DNA of 64,000 nt from Branchiostoma belcheri (GCF_001625305.1 NW_017804620.1:207113-271112), one strand, 5' to 3'; counted from the first letter of the stretch, positions 49,801-61,649 are shown. The notes: generated from the letters alone by a model not told the origin. Program-made: numbers and translations.

Positions 49801-50540
49801 CAGGCTGTTCTAACTTCGCGTTAGTCGTGTAATTCTGTACCTCATCAAGTATAGCGTACGCGCACTGTACATCGTGAAATTTTCACAACCAAGGATGGAT
49901 ATACTGGGTGCACATACAGTTCTAGGCACCTAAAATTGGCTTTGTGGATTGTGGTGGACCTACATGTAAATACTTATAAATATATAATTAAGTATAAAAC
50001 GTATTCTTGACATTTGACCAAGTAGCGTACGTGTACTGTATATCATGAAATATTCGCGGCAATAGCAGAAAACGTGCAGTTTTGAACACATAAAATTGGT
50101 GCTGTAGCGGCTGTACAAACTTTGCATTAGCCGTGTAATTCTGTACCTCATCAAGTATAGCGTACGTGTACTGTATATCGTGAAATATTCGCGGCAATGG
50201 GTGGAAATACTGGGTACACACATGCAGTTTTGGACACATAAAATTGGTGCTGTAGCGGCTGTTCTAACTTTGCGTTAGTCGCGTAATTCTGTACCTCATC
50301 AAGTATAGCGTACGTGTACTATACATCGTGAAATATTCGCGGCAATGGGTGGAAATACTGGGTACACGCATGCAGTTTTGGACACATAAAATCGGTGCTG
50401 TAGCGGCTGTACAAACTTTGCGTTAGTCCTGTAAATCTGTACCTCATCAAGTATAGCGTACGTGTACTGTACATCGTGAAATTTTCGCGGCAATAGCGGA
50501 AAATATGCAGTTTTGGACACATAAAATCGGTGCTGTAGCA
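49801..50540. repeat. 149-bp tandem array
   Basis: TACCTCATCAAGTATAGCGT recurs at about 49841, 50145, 50294 and 50443, with a partial unit at 50010-50100. TTTTGGACACATAAAATCGG closes the later units. Confidence 0.9.
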
Positions 50541-50760
50541 GAGACTATCCAGAACCGTGCCTGATCCTATCCCTAACCCATTCAGGCATAGAACTAGATA
50601 GGTACGGTTCTGTATAGCCAAGAAGTTTTAATAGTATCCAGAACCGTGCCTGGGGCAAATCCACGCTCTTGGATACTCGGGGGCTATCCAGAACGGTATC
50701 TGATCCTAACCCTAACTCATTCATACACAGAACTAGATAGGCGCGGTTGTGGACACGATA
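50541..50760. repeat. Family I fragments
   Basis: ACTATCCAGAACCGTGCCTG repeats and inverted forms follow directly on the 149-bp array. Confidence 0.78.
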
Positions 50761-50782
50761 GGGCAGGTTTCCCTGTGCGGCC

Positions 50783-50976
50783 TAGCCTCTGTATCAGGCT
50801 TATAGAACTGGGGGTTTGGTGGTCTTTGGCTGTTTTCTGATTAGCCCAGTTCTAAAACGGGGGTAATTCAACCAGGCCGGCTATGTTGTCTATATTCAAT
50901 CAGAAAATATTCATCACATAAGAGCTCCCAAAGACCCTGAAGACCCCCAAACCCCCAGTTTTTGCTATGGAGGCTA
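50783..50976. mobile_element. MITE family C
   Basis: TAGCCTCTGTATCAGGC to GCTATGGAGGCTA; no clear target duplication. Confidence 0.85.
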
Positions 50977-51397
50977 GGCTCGTAGAGAATAACATAGAAC
51001 TGTAGATAGGCACGGTTGTGGACACGATAGGGCAGGTTGGTTTCCTTCTGCGGCCTGTGACGGCAGGAAATGAATGTTCCTGATTCACGCCGTTCGGTAA
51101 CCGCATCTAAACGTGAAGATGCATCTGATTAGCCTGATGATTGATGCGGTGTTTCCTCCAGGAAGCGGATTTTATGAAAATATATGAGGTCCCTCCACGC
51201 CGCAGCGGTGACATGTCAAGTGTATAATAGCTGTCCCCATTTGTAACGCGCATATCGCGTATTAAAAGATCCCTCCGACGCTATATATATTGATTCAAAT
51301 TTACAGACACATACATTGGTGAGTGTAAAAGACTTGTGGGACAAGGTGTTTTGTAGATACATATTGCATCGAAAATATGTTATGCCACGTAGATGTG

Positions 51398-51560
51398 CCT
51401 CTGGATCTAGAGGTTGAGAGTTCGAATCCCAGCGACATGCAATCTATTGGAATGCGACACAGTCCTTAGGACGGGACGTTAAGCTGTGGTCCACTGTTCA
51501 TTGTACTTGTTGTACAGTGGTAGGGGAATTTCTGTGGCACATACATTGAACCTGTAAATA
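51398..51560 (+). mobile_element. tRNA-like SINE
   Basis: GAGAGTTCGAATCCCAGC (box B) is followed by GGGACGTTAAGCTGTGGTCC, a SINE-like body. Confidence 0.55.
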
Positions 51561-51664
51561 CTGTACATAGCATCTCTCTTCTTTATCAAGACCAGTTGAA
51601 GAGTTGAGGTGAGGTAACCTGGTTCGAGACATGTCCATTTTCCAACAAAATCTCAGTAGTTGTA

Positions 51665-51800
51665 CTCTCCAAGCAGAGGTTTGGGTCTTGCTTTATTTTT
51701 GGCGTGTTTTAGACTTTTTATCGGGCTTTCTCTCTCTCTCTCCCTCTCCTCCACCCCCATCTCTCTCTCTCTCTCTCTCTNNNNNNNNNNNNNNNNNNNN

Positions 51801-51832
<32 letters not shown>

Positions 51833-52005
51833 TGTGTATGCCATTTTTTGCAATTATGGTATCTTTTGGGGGCGTTTTTGCCTAAAACTAAAACCTAAAC
51901 CTTTGATTGGCGGGAAAAAAAGATCCCAGTGCAAAAAAAGAAAGCCCGATAAAAAGCCTAAAACAGGCCAAAAATAAGCCAAAACCCAAACCTCTGCTTG
52001 GAGAG
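51665..52005. mobile_element. Family D element containing (CT)n, gap and (TA)n
   Basis: CTCTCCAAGCAGAGGTTTGG to CAAACCTCTGCTTGGAGAG. The simple repeat and 20 N (51781-51800) interrupt it. Confidence 0.85.
51781..51800. other. Assembly gap (20 N)
   Basis: Lies between (CT)n and (TA)n, so it is probably an unresolved microsatellite. Confidence 1.
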
Positions 52006-52261
52006 CACAGAACTGGTACGGTTTCTAATGAAGCAGGTAATGAAAAAGTGAAAAGAACCCTGATGCACTCCGGCCCAGCCCGATACGTGCTGATTTCCAT
52101 GGGGATTAAGTCTTCACGGGGTCGACAAAAATATATTTAAAACTCAGAATTAACTATCGAGCCCTTTTCCGATTGGACTTGAAAACGCTAAAACGACTTA
52201 ATACGTCGCTTTGGCCTCCTGTTTCAGATAGCCTGTCGAGGTTTTATTTTTGTTTACCGAA

Positions 52262-52515
52262 GGAAAACATATTGTTTTTGCTCAGTTTCCTCTTCTTCCT
52301 CTTCTTCTCCAAACCAAAAAGGTCAATGACCTGAAACCAGACGTCTGTCACCATGGTAACTGGTGTTGGGTTACATCATGTTGCAATTTAATAGCAAAAG
52401 GGATTTAGACTCCTGTCACCATATGTATGAATGTGTTTGAGTAAGAATTAACCAAGAAGACCATATTTGAAAGTAAACATTGTGCATTTGCATGGCAAAT
52501 GTTACCTTTCTAGGG
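52262..52515 (-). mobile_element. Dispersed repeat family M
   Basis: CTTCTTCCTCTTCTTCTCCA and GGGTTACATCATGTTGCAAT; the inverted copy that shows how far the family extends past the exon 11 match. Confidence 0.75.
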
Positions 52516-52622
52516 CCAAAAAGCAGTTACTCAAGCAACTGGATATGATTTTGGAAACCGTTCCAGTTGCTTGAGTAACTGCTTTTTGGCGTTTCGTATT
52601 ACCTGGATGTCTAACCTTCATC
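52516..52622. mobile_element. Family F, shortened palindrome
   Basis: GCCAAAAAGCAGTTACTCAA and its inverse nearly touch; the interior with the CTGACGA core is missing. Confidence 0.88.
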
Positions 52623-53127
52623 GACGTTACCTTTCTAGTTTGGTTCCAATCCCTTTCGCCTAAGGAAATGCAGGTCGTTGACTTTACTGGTGGAAGAAAC
52701 CAACCGTCAAACGTTACAAACGATCTCCCGGGAGACGTGACTTTGAAGTTACCGCCTTTTCGTGAAACAACAGAGAGACTTGGCGAGTTTGAAAAATAGA
52801 ACCCAACCCCCAGACTAGCTACTGACTGATGACTTTCATGTTTTTCAATCCACGGTTGAGTTTGATAAACGGAGAGGATCCGGCTTTTTTCATTCCTGCC
52901 TCGCTCGAATAACTCTCCTATCTATCATAGCAAAACATGGATGTTCCACATAACGCACTGTTGCAAACAAAACGTCGATACAGATAGAATAATATGATTC
53001 TCGGTTTGAAGCATTGTCTGGTCTGAATAGGGTCAGTGGTGCCGTCTTCATCATACACGTTTCGTGGCTATGTAGATAGGAGAGCTCGTATATTATAACT
53101 TCTGCAGCGTATGTTTGGAACAATTGT

Positions 53128-53350
53128 GTTCAAGAATTCAGTTTTTCCTAGACATATCGCAGAGTGGAACTCGCTGTCACCAAGTACAGTAGGGGTATTA
53201 TCATTAGATAGCTTTAAACAATGTCTATAGTTAGAAGTTCAAGGGTTAGGCGTAACAAGTCGATCGGTGTAATATAGCCAGCTGCCGCCGCGCCGCGTGC
53301 CTGCGAAGCTGGTGTGTTACGCCAAAAGGCGGCGATACAGATACAGATGT
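53128..53350 (+). mobile_element. LINE 3' end (family G)
   Basis: TGGAACTCGCTGTCACCAAG through GCCGCCGCGCCGCGTGCC to ACAGATACAGAT. Confidence 0.85.
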
Positions 53351-53517
53351 TTGAAACAATTTGTGTTACTTATGCAGTCTGGAGTTTCTGAAAGGAATTT
53401 ATTTGTTTATCTCCATTTTTTTTGTGGAGTGTAATACATGTACATACTGCACTAGTCTTCCTAGAGTCATGAAAGTTACACATTACACTGTATACATAAC
53501 TCTGCATTTACAGTTGC

Positions 53518-53815
53518 AGGTCAACTTACCGTTAAGCTTTGTCGTCTTCCTAAATTTACCGTTAAACCTTGCCGGCCCTCCTTAAGTTACCGTTAAGGGT
53601 TGCCAACCTTCCTAATTTTACCGTTAAGCGTTACCGTTCCTCGTAAATTTACCATTAAGAGCTGACGACCTTCCTTATTGACGACACTCTTAAATTTACA
53701 GTTAAGCGTTACTCACGTCGTAAATTTACCATTAAGAGCTGACGACCTTCCTAATTTTACCGTTAAGCGTTGCAGACGCTCTTAAATTTATCGTTAAGCG
53801 TTACTCTCCTCGACT
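53518..53815. repeat. Minisatellite family J, minus-type orientation
   Basis: Seven to eight units of about 36 bp based on TTACCGTTAAGCGTT and CTTAAATTTACCGTTAAG. Confidence 0.88.
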
Positions 53816-53817
53816 CG

Positions 53818-53960
53818 GAACCAAGAGGTCCCGGGTTCGAGTCCTGACATGCCACCGATCTTGTGCCCTTGGGAAAGGCACTTTACACGACTTTCCTCAA
53901 CTTCGACTTCGCTCAAGTGAAAATGAGTATTGTATTGCCCCCTGTGTTGCCTGTTTTACC
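53818..53960 (+). mobile_element. SINE family H
   Basis: CCGGGTTCGAGTCCTGACAT and GGGAAAGGCACTTTACACGA; starts within the tRNA-like part. Confidence 0.8.
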
Positions 53961-54079
53961 TGCACTAACCTGCATATGCAGGTGGGATTTCCAGCCCTGA
54001 CGACACACACCTTGGGCGATACCACATGTCAAACCATGACGGGGGGTTAGGCGGGTCACCTTAAGACCTTTAATATTCG

Positions 54080-54780
54080 GCTACAGCTGTCATGCATTAG
54101 GCCTTCAAATTTTGGTCATATATACTTTTTCTGAACAATGTCAAAAACTTCATACCTGATCCCTAGGATCTTTGAGGGATTACTGATATGATATTGCAAA
54201 AGTCGAATGACAACTGTACAATGTATCAGTATAACAAGTTAGAGTAGATGTAAGACTTCTACGTGTTCATCCATGGGCTGTTACCTCTGGGTGCGGATGT
54301 ATTGTTTGGAGTGCGTTTGTCAAGTCTGCATTCGAAGTCACAGAACCTCCAGATTCAAAGTCACCAACCCTGACTACAAAACCCACCTTGCCACCTTTCC
54401 ATGGCGCTTAAAAGTTACCAAGGTCACATTTCCTGTACTTTTGAGAGCATTTCCTGAGTCGAGGAAGGAAATAGTGAACTTAAGGTGCCTTTCCCGAGAA
54501 TACAGGCCTCCCACACAAAAGATCACCTCAGGTCACAATCTTCCACAGTCAATAGCCAGGTTCCTGTCAGATAACCCTTGGCAAAAGGGAAACAACTTTA
54601 CCAGGCTTAGCTACCCATTTCCTATAACTCATCACCGACATAAATGCCCCTATAGTATCACCTAACGCTGTGTTTGCCTGCGCCAAGTGGCCTTAAGTAG
54701 CTCGCCCCGGTGGAATAGGTTCAAAAGACCCTGGCGGTAACGGTCTGGTGGTTATTGTCATGGGCCACATTTCCGACAGG
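54080..54780. other. No gene recognised
   Basis: A + ORF at 54273-54665 (130 codons) has varied composition but no recognised domain, neighbours or splice support. Confidence 0.4.
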
Positions 54781-54789
54781 CCTGCTGGA

Positions 54790-55258
54790 GATTACGGTTC
54801 CGGCATTCTCGCTGTCTTGAAAGGCACAGAGTTACATAAAGGTGAGATAACACATTGCAGTGTATGGTGATGTCCTAACATCAGAAAAATGCAGAACATA
54901 CCCTTGGTAACTTCCGAAGGCCACAAAAGGTGGCAATGCTTGTCCTTCAAGGGTTCCGGCATTCTCACTGTCTTGAAAGGCACAGAGTTGCATAAAGGTG
55001 AACATTGCAATGGATGGTGATGTCCTAACATCAGAAAAATGCAGAAAATACCCTTGGTAACTTCCGAAGGCCACGAAAAGGTGGCAATGCTTGTCCTTCA
55101 AGGGTTCCGGCATTCTCTCTGCCTTGAAAGGCACAGAGTTGTGTAAAGGTGAGATTGCACATTGCAGTGTGTGGTGATGATGCCGTAAAAAGTGTAGGAA
55201 ATGCCCTTGGTAACTTCTGAAGGCCACGAAAAGGTGACAATGATTGTCCTTCAAGGCA
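54790..55258. repeat. About 155-bp tandem array, three units
   Basis: GGTTCCGGCATTCTC marks each unit (about 54798, 54952, 55107). CCCTTGGTAACTTCCGAAGG is in the first two, and a TTCTGAAGG variant in the third. Long minus-strand ORFs here change frame between units. Confidence 0.88.
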
Positions 55259-55282
55259 GTCGTGTAGTTAGGGGTCTTGACG

Positions 55283-55491
55283 TAGCCTCTACCAGGCACC
55301 GCGGATCGCTGGAAAAATTGGCCGAAATGAAGGGATAGTATACCAGATAGATCCAGCCAGAGTGAACAAAGATCCAATTTGCGACCCACGTTGGATCTTC
55401 ACTCTGGTCGGATCTTCTCTGGTATACTATCCCTTTATTTCGGCCAATTTCTACTATTTTTCCAGCGATCCGCGGTGCCTGGTAGAGGCTA
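55283..55491. mobile_element. MITE family B with 9-bp duplication
   Basis: Complete foldback. Flanks GTCTTGACG and TTCTTGACG (8 of 9). Confidence 0.92.
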
Positions 55492-55499
55492 TTCTTGAC

Positions 55500-56340
55500 G
55501 TAGAAGCTATAGGTTCTGATTTCGAATCCCTTGCAGGCCCCAGTGTTGTGTCGTTAAGAGAAAGACACTTCACCACTATTTCCTTGATTGAGAGAAAGGC
55601 ACTTAACACCTATTTCCTTACTCGATCGGTGAAAATGAGAACCCACATGTAGCCTCAGTTAGGAACATCCTCACGAATGGGACGTCAAGCCGGATGTTCT
55701 GTGTTTGAGGAGAGCTACGGCTCACTACACTTATTGAAAAGAGCAGGTGTCCCTCCCGGTGTGAGTAGTTTAGTTCAAACCTTACAGTCTGGTCTCAGGG
55801 TTGACATCTTGAAAGGTGATAGTCACCTGTTATGTCAATCCTCCCACAATTGTGGTAAATCTCAATGCATAAATGAACAGACTGGCCTAGTATTGAAGTT
55901 TGCTGTTTAAGATCGCGGCGCCAGAGGCTCTTTTTGTATTGAAAAGTCTAGTTTATTCAAAGGATAGGAAGGGCATTGTAACGAGTAGCATCATTCAACA
56001 ATAGCACAGGAAATCCCCTAGCTAGTAGATAATGTTGAATGACTCTCATGTCTAGTAGAATAAAAGATATTGAAACTCTAGCTGCCCGGGATTTCTGTGA
56101 ATGTCCCATGTTCCTGCAAAGGCCAAAGAGCGCATAAAGCTATCCTAATAAAATCAGAGGAAATGCTCTCGGTAATATTGAATGACTCATAGATAGGCTT
56201 AAGTAGAATGGCAAAATATTTGTGCAGTTGACTCTTTCTGTATCAAAAAGTCAAGTGTCGTCAGAAGGTTAGAGAGACTATCGGAACGAATAGAGGACCT
56301 CCAACAAAAGCAAGGAAATATATCCCGGATAAACGCCGAT
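55500..56340. other. SINE-like start, then no gene seen
   Basis: About 55505-55660 has a degenerate TTTCGAATCCCTTGC box B and a duplicated GAGAAAGGCACTTAACACC motif. The rest shows no exon. Confidence 0.45.
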
Positions 56341-56583
56341 GAAGGTTAGACATCCAGGTAATAAGATACGCCAAAAAGCAGTTACTCAAGCAACTGGATA
56401 TGATTTTGAAAACGTCAGACGTTTCAGCTAGTATCCACTAGCTTTCGTCAGTGACTGAAAGACCAGAGGAGAAATGCAGGTCCTGAAGTTCAATCACTGA
56501 CGAAAGCTGGTGGATACTAGCTGAAACGTCTGACCGTTTCCAAAATCATATCCAGTTGCTTGAGTAACTGCTTTTTGGCGTAT
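56341..56583. mobile_element. Family F, complete palindromic element
   Basis: Arms of about 105 bp (GTTAGACATCCAGG... and inverse GCTTTTTGGCGTATCCAGG) around about 40 bases. Each arm holds CTGACGA, an AGCTAGT/ACTAGCT stem and GAAACGTC. Confidence 0.9.
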
Positions 56584-56584
56584 C

Positions 56585-57570
56585 CAGGATAAAGTTTAAA
56601 TGGCCTATAGAGGCGGCAATGCCAGGAAGACGATGTTAGAAGATGCAGCTGCCACTGATCCTTTTGAATTTAGTACCTTAAAGCTATACAAAACGAAAGA
56701 GTAAGTGTATATCCTTGCACATTGCAAGAAAAGTCCTTCACATTATGCTGACTGACTCACAAAGATGCCAACGTGCAGCAACCACAGGCTGCGTCTGCAT
56801 TGAAAAAAGGTCCATCGTACAGCTAGGCTAAAGAGCAAATGTATATCAATGGAAACAGTGTAACAAAAGTGCAGGAAGCACATGAATGTTTCTATGCTTC
56901 CCCCGTAGATAATATTGACGAACACACTAAAGCAGCCAGGTGGAGTGGAACAAATGCGGCCGCTGCTATCACGACATTTGGCTCTCAAAGGGACGCCATC
57001 TTTGGGTTCTAGGGGTCCCGCGGGGTCAAGCGAGGAAAGGTCGTTAGGAAAAGTTGCAGGGCGAGATGACTTTGACCATAGAGTCTCCCGGATCAGTGTA
57101 GATCATAGTAAAGTGACATTGGGTTTTATCTAAACAGGCTCTTTTTGGACAGTGGTCTTTCCGGGTTTGTAGGGGAAAAGGCCAAAGAGCCACCCGGATG
57201 TCCTATGATCTATATGGTTTGTTTGGCATGAATAGTCGGCACATCAACCGCTCATGGTCGCTTTGTATTGCTTTGGGATAAAGTTGTTTAAAAATGTGTC
57301 TAGCTTCCCAAAAGAGTAGGGCAGAGCAATACTCAAGCACGGTTCTGGATATAGTCCGCGCCTATCCATTCCGAAGTCTGGTAGAGGCTAAGAAGAAGGT
57401 GTTTTAATTCAAAGATGCAGGTTTTCCACACACAAGTCAGCCGGTGATAGTGCGTAGTAATAAGCGAGCACAAACGACAATATCAAACCCGCCTACAGAG
57501 GAGATAGAACGAGATTTATGTACGCCCTAACGCGCGACAGAAGCCGACCTCTGGCAAGTGTCAGGCAGCT
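56585..57570. other. No gene recognised
   Basis: Mixed sequence with a family I motif (GGTTCTGGATATAGTCC) near 57342 and a family A end (TCTGGTAGAGGCTA) near 57377. No supported exon. Confidence 0.45.
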
Positions 57571-57599
57571 GTGAGAGGCAGATTGACAGGGGGAACGCC

Positions 57600-57815
57600 A
57601 TGGGACCGATTGGAATGGGGATATGCATGGGGGTACTGGCAACGCTTAATGGTACATTTAGAGGGTCGGCAAGGGTTAAAGGTAAATTTAGGAGGGTCTG
57701 CAACGTTTAAGGGTAAATCTAAGAGGGTCGACAAGGCTTACAGGTTAATTCTAGATGGTCGGCAACGCTTAACGGTAAAATTAGGAAGGTCGTCAGCTCT
57801 TATAACGGTAAATCT
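57600..57815. repeat. Minisatellite family J, plus-type orientation
   Basis: GGCAACGCTTAACGGTAAA-type units of about 36 bp, five to six copies, beginning after a GATATGCATGGGGGTA motif shared with the G-run elements. Confidence 0.85.
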
Positions 57816-57949
57816 AGAGCACTCTACCGCTACTTCACACGACTCCACAATTGCAATAGTTTCCGAACAGCTTCTGTACGACTCATGCTTCCTTATTTCT
57901 GAGAGGTGCAGGTAAAACTTGTCTGGTGCAGGTAATGTTCAATGTTATT

Positions 57950-58176
57950 TTTTTTTATTCCAACATGTAATCACAAGACGAGGTGACGGCACACTCAAGT
58001 TTTTTCAACTTATATTAATGCCGCCACCAACACAGGGACAATACAATACTCATTTTAACCTGAGCGAAGTGAGGAAAGTGCCTTTCCCAAGGGCACAAGA
58101 TCGGTGGCATGTCAGGAATCGAACCCGGGACCTCTTGGTTCCGAGTCGAGCACTCTGCCGCTACGCCACACGACCC
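57950..58176 (-). mobile_element. SINE family H, nearly complete
   Basis: From CCAACATGTAATCACAAGAC to GCCGCTACGCCACACGACC. Confidence 0.85.
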
Positions 58177-58179
58177 CAC

Positions 58180-59315
58180 TAAAACTTGTCTGGGGCAGGT
58201 AATTTTTAATGTTACCTACATAGTACAGGCATGGAGTTAAAAGTTGCTTTTCTACCTCAATGGTACAGGTGTGCAAAAGTATTTCGAGCCTTTAAAAGGT
58301 CTTCAGGTGACCTGTTTCACCCCGTCACGGTTTGACACGTGGTATCGCCCAAGGTGTACGTCTTGTTTAAAGCCGCGTCCTTTCTCAGACAGAGTTTGAC
58401 GGCTGCTTCAAAGGTCTTAAAAAACGTCCGGCGGGGTTTTGCATCTCTTAAGAGCGGTGAAGCACTGTTGCCCTTTTGGTTCGTCGTACATCAGTGTTGG
58501 CGATCTGACTGGGAGCGATGCGCTCATATATATCCGCAATATTAACGGGCATCGTAAAGGCGAAGTTTGATAGCGACTTTACCGGTCTATGGTGAACGGT
58601 GAGGCCTACGGCGGCCATGCCTGCGATAGGCCAACAGTAGGACCACAGTATCTTCGTTACACTGGTGTTGGTTGGTAGGTGTTCAGAAGTAGGTCCACAC
58701 TTAAGAAGGCCTTTATGGACTGTGAAATTTGGTATGTGGGTAGATCTTAGGAAGACGAAGCCTCCTGATGTCTGACCTTGGTACTGGTATAGAACATCCG
58801 TCTCTTGTTCGGGACATGCTATGGTCTTAATTTATCATAAATGAGACAAATAAAAAAAATAAACAAACACAAAAGATCTAGATACTTCCTATAGGTATGA
58901 GATGTCGGAATTCTTGTTTTCCTCGGAGATTGAACGGCCCCGCCGCGCTCCACCCCTAACCCCCCACCCCCACCCCAAAAAAATCTTAATCCCTGCCGAC
59001 CCAACATAGTTTTTTTTCAGGACAGAAACAGGAAACACAGTACTTTTCCTAGAAGATCGATCGGCCCCTCCGAGCGCGCTGTTCGCCCTGTTATCGCGGC
59101 CCGCTTGACGGAGCGCCGACACGCCGCGAGCCCGTGTCCCGGAAGAGCCGGGTTAATAAGAAGGTGTCACGGTGGTATCGATCTGTCGGGGGCTGCCTCT
59201 GCGTCTCCGTGTGTGAGCCACAGGTGTGTCTGCAGGTGAGACAAGCAGGTGAGACAAGCAGGTGTCCCTCGCGGAAGGAAGAGAAAGTGTAAGGAAAGGA
59301 AAGGAAAAGAAAGGA
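58180..59315. other. No gene recognised
   Basis: 58270-58345 is an inverted match to 53995-54075 (GGTATCGCCCAAGGTGT). A polypurine (AAAGG)n run precedes the next SINE. GC-rich at 59040-59160. Confidence 0.45.
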
Positions 59316-59570
59316 GGTCGTGTGGCGTAGCGGCAGAGTACGCAACTCGGAACCTAGAGGTCCCGGGTTCGAGTCCTGACATGCCATCGATCTTGTGCCC
59401 TTGGGAAAGGCACTTTACACGACTTTCCTCACTTCGCTCAGGTGAAAATGAGTATTGTCCTGTCATGTATTTGTCCCCTGTATGTGTTGGTGGCGGCATT
59501 AATATAAGTTGATAAAACTTGAGTGTGTCGTTACCACGTCTGGTGATTACATGTTGGAATAAAAAGAAGG
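59316..59570 (+). mobile_element. SINE family H, full-length reference copy
   Basis: GTGGCGTAGCGGCAGAGTA (box A), CGGGTTCGAGTCC (box B), the core GGGAAAGGCACTTTACACGA and a TGTTGGAATAAAAAG tail. tRNA-derived head, pol III type. Confidence 0.88.
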
Positions 59571-59809
59571 AAAGGAAAGGAAAAGAAAGTGGTCCCGGAA
59601 GAGCCGGGTTACTTATAGTAATAAGGTGTCACGGAGCCCTCCCGAAACCATTAGCCTGGTCTCATATGGCGGTGGCCATCTCCTGAAATGACTTGGTCAT
59701 GTACTAAGAATGGACCACTCTTGAATGGCCTGAAACATTTTGAAACATTCGGCTGGCACAGCCGAACAATAGCCAACCACGGCCGACCTTGCAGTACGTT
59801 AGTGTTTGG

Positions 59810-60003
59810 TAGCCTCCATAGCATGCCAAAAAATGGGGAGGGGGGGCTTCATGGTCTTTGGGAGCTTTTATGTGCTATTTTCTGATTGCATATAGACAAC
59901 ATAGCCGGCCTGGTTGAATTACCCGTTTTTTTAGAACTGGGCTAATCAGAAAACAGCCGAAGACCACCAAACCCCCAGTTCTATAAGCCTGCTACGGAGG
60001 CTA
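59810..60003. mobile_element. MITE family C with 9-bp duplication
   Basis: Flanks AGTGTTTGG and AGTGTTGGG (8 of 9). Confidence 0.92.
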
Positions 60004-60175
60004 AGTGTTGGGAAGCCATATTCGTCTATGTGCTGAAACGGGAAACACAGCATTTATTTCCCATGCCCAAGAGTGCGAGAAGCGCGCGCATGGGCCGCGT
60101 TGGATCGATCCATAGCCCGTCGGGACCCACCTGCCTGGACGCCAGGTACTTAGCGCCAGACGTAGCCAGGTGATA

Positions 60176-60226
60176 ATGCGTTCCGGGAACGTGTTACGGG
60201 AATGCGTTACGGGAATGCGGCGGCCC
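60176..60226. repeat. GCGTTACGGGAAT short tandem repeat
   Basis: Three to four units upstream of the 37-bp repeats. Confidence 0.75.
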
Positions 60227-60309
60227 AGCGTGTCGCTTCAACCGGCGGCGGGGCTTAGTGGAGCGGATAAGTAGTTACCGGAGAGCGGGCCGCCCCTGTC
60301 GTTCACTGC

Positions 60310-60965
60310 CAGGGTTCGGGTGCTGATGCTTGGCGGGAGTGGGGTGATTTTCGGTGGTAAACTGCCAGGTGGGAGCGAGGTTGATTTTCGGTTGTAAACT
60401 GCCAGGTGATTTTCGGTGATAAATTGCCAGGTGGGAGCGAGGTTGATTTTCGGTGGCAAGTTGCCAGGCGGGAGTCAGATTACATATATAGGCGCGATCT
60501 GGCAAGGAAGGAGAATACGCCGCAGCTTTACTGAGAAGAGAAGGCGGGCTGGCTTAGGAGCGCAAAAACTGAGGGGAGGAGGGAAGGAGATCCAAGGTGT
60601 TCTGGAGACCACAGCGGTAAGACTGACTTCCCGAGCTAACACAATCTCAAGACATACCTCTGTAGGAGGAAGTACACTTCGAAGACGAACAACTGATCAC
60701 ACCTGACCAAGCTTGCCACCTAAGGTGAAGAAGACCGTAAGAGGCGAGACATCATTCTCCAAACTACTCAAGACTCTAGTACAAGGAAGGATTTAAAACT
60801 GTTACGGACGACAAAGTTCTGTAAGGGTAGGAGACGGCTTTCAGACGGCATCCACCATCTTTCTTCAGCTAAGACTCACTTACAAATGTGGCTACTCTTC
60901 GAAGAAAGAATGTAAGGCTTGTGTTCAAGTCCTTCGGGCGGCAACCTTCTACTTCAAGTCTGAAG
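60310..60965 (+). promoter_or_regulatory. Candidate promoter: 37-bp repeats, TATA, leader and donor
   Basis: Four to five units based on GGTTGATTTTCGGT and GCCAGGTGGGAGCG (60325-60475) are followed by ACATATATAGG at about 60482. Then comes about 450 bases of unbroken leader-like sequence ending CTGAAG|GTAAGA (donor after 60965); another donor, AGCG|GTAAGA, lies near 60617. The repeats hold GGCGGGA, reminiscent of E2F sites. It could be a gene promoter or the LTR or 5' end of a retroelement. Confidence 0.4.
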
Positions 60966-61379
60966 GTAAGACATAGGGAAACACAATCAGGTGTAGGTTA
61001 TCTTCTCCTTTTGTGAAGTGTGTTTAAACACGTAGACTTGGTACGTATAGAAACATTCCATTGGGTATTTTTTTGTCTCAGAAAGTTCGGAGCTCCTTTT
61101 TACAGAGACGCATGTGTACTTGTTGCCAAACAGCCCATTCGTTGATATCTCACGTGTCCTTTTGTGTAATAATTTGACCTTTGGGGCAGCACAGCAGATC
61201 TGACAACCACCGGTCTTAGCTTGCTGTTCGTCTTTTACTTAGTGAATTCGCCTACTCCTAGTGCCGGTCCATTCTCCCCTTCTCCGTTGCCCACCCCTCT
61301 TTAATTTCGTCCTCCCTGGACCGTTTCTTGCATGCTGATTCCTTGTCAATATTACACCTAACACAACCATGCGTCTGTG

Positions 61380-61649
61380 TAGTCTCCACAGCATGCCGAA
61401 AGCTGTTTTTTTTTTTGGGGGGGGGTCTTCAAGGTCTTTGGGAGCTTTTATGTGCTATTTCTGATTGCATGATTGCATATAGACAACCTAGCCGGCCTGG
61501 TTGAATTACCCCCGTTTTTAGAACTGGGCTAATCAGAAAACAGCCGAAGACCACCAAACCCCCAGTTTTATAAGCCTGCTACGGAGGCTAATCAGAAAAC
61601 AGCCAAAGACCACCAACCCCCCAGTTCTATAAGCCTGCTACGGAGGCTA
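61380..61649. mobile_element. MITE family C with 9-bp duplication and duplicated right end
   Basis: Both flanks read GCGTCTGTG. The last 60 bp (AATCAGAAAACAGCC to GGAGGCTA) occur twice in a row. Confidence 0.93.

Noticed and set aside
54832-55389. 185-codon minus-strand ORF
   Set aside because: It spans a 155-bp tandem array and a MITE; the same peptide segments recur in other frames, which shows no coding selection.
59316-59390. Functional tRNA gene
   Set aside because: Box A and B are present, but the sequence continues into the SINE body and many copies with mutated stems occur; no intact cloverleaf is evident.
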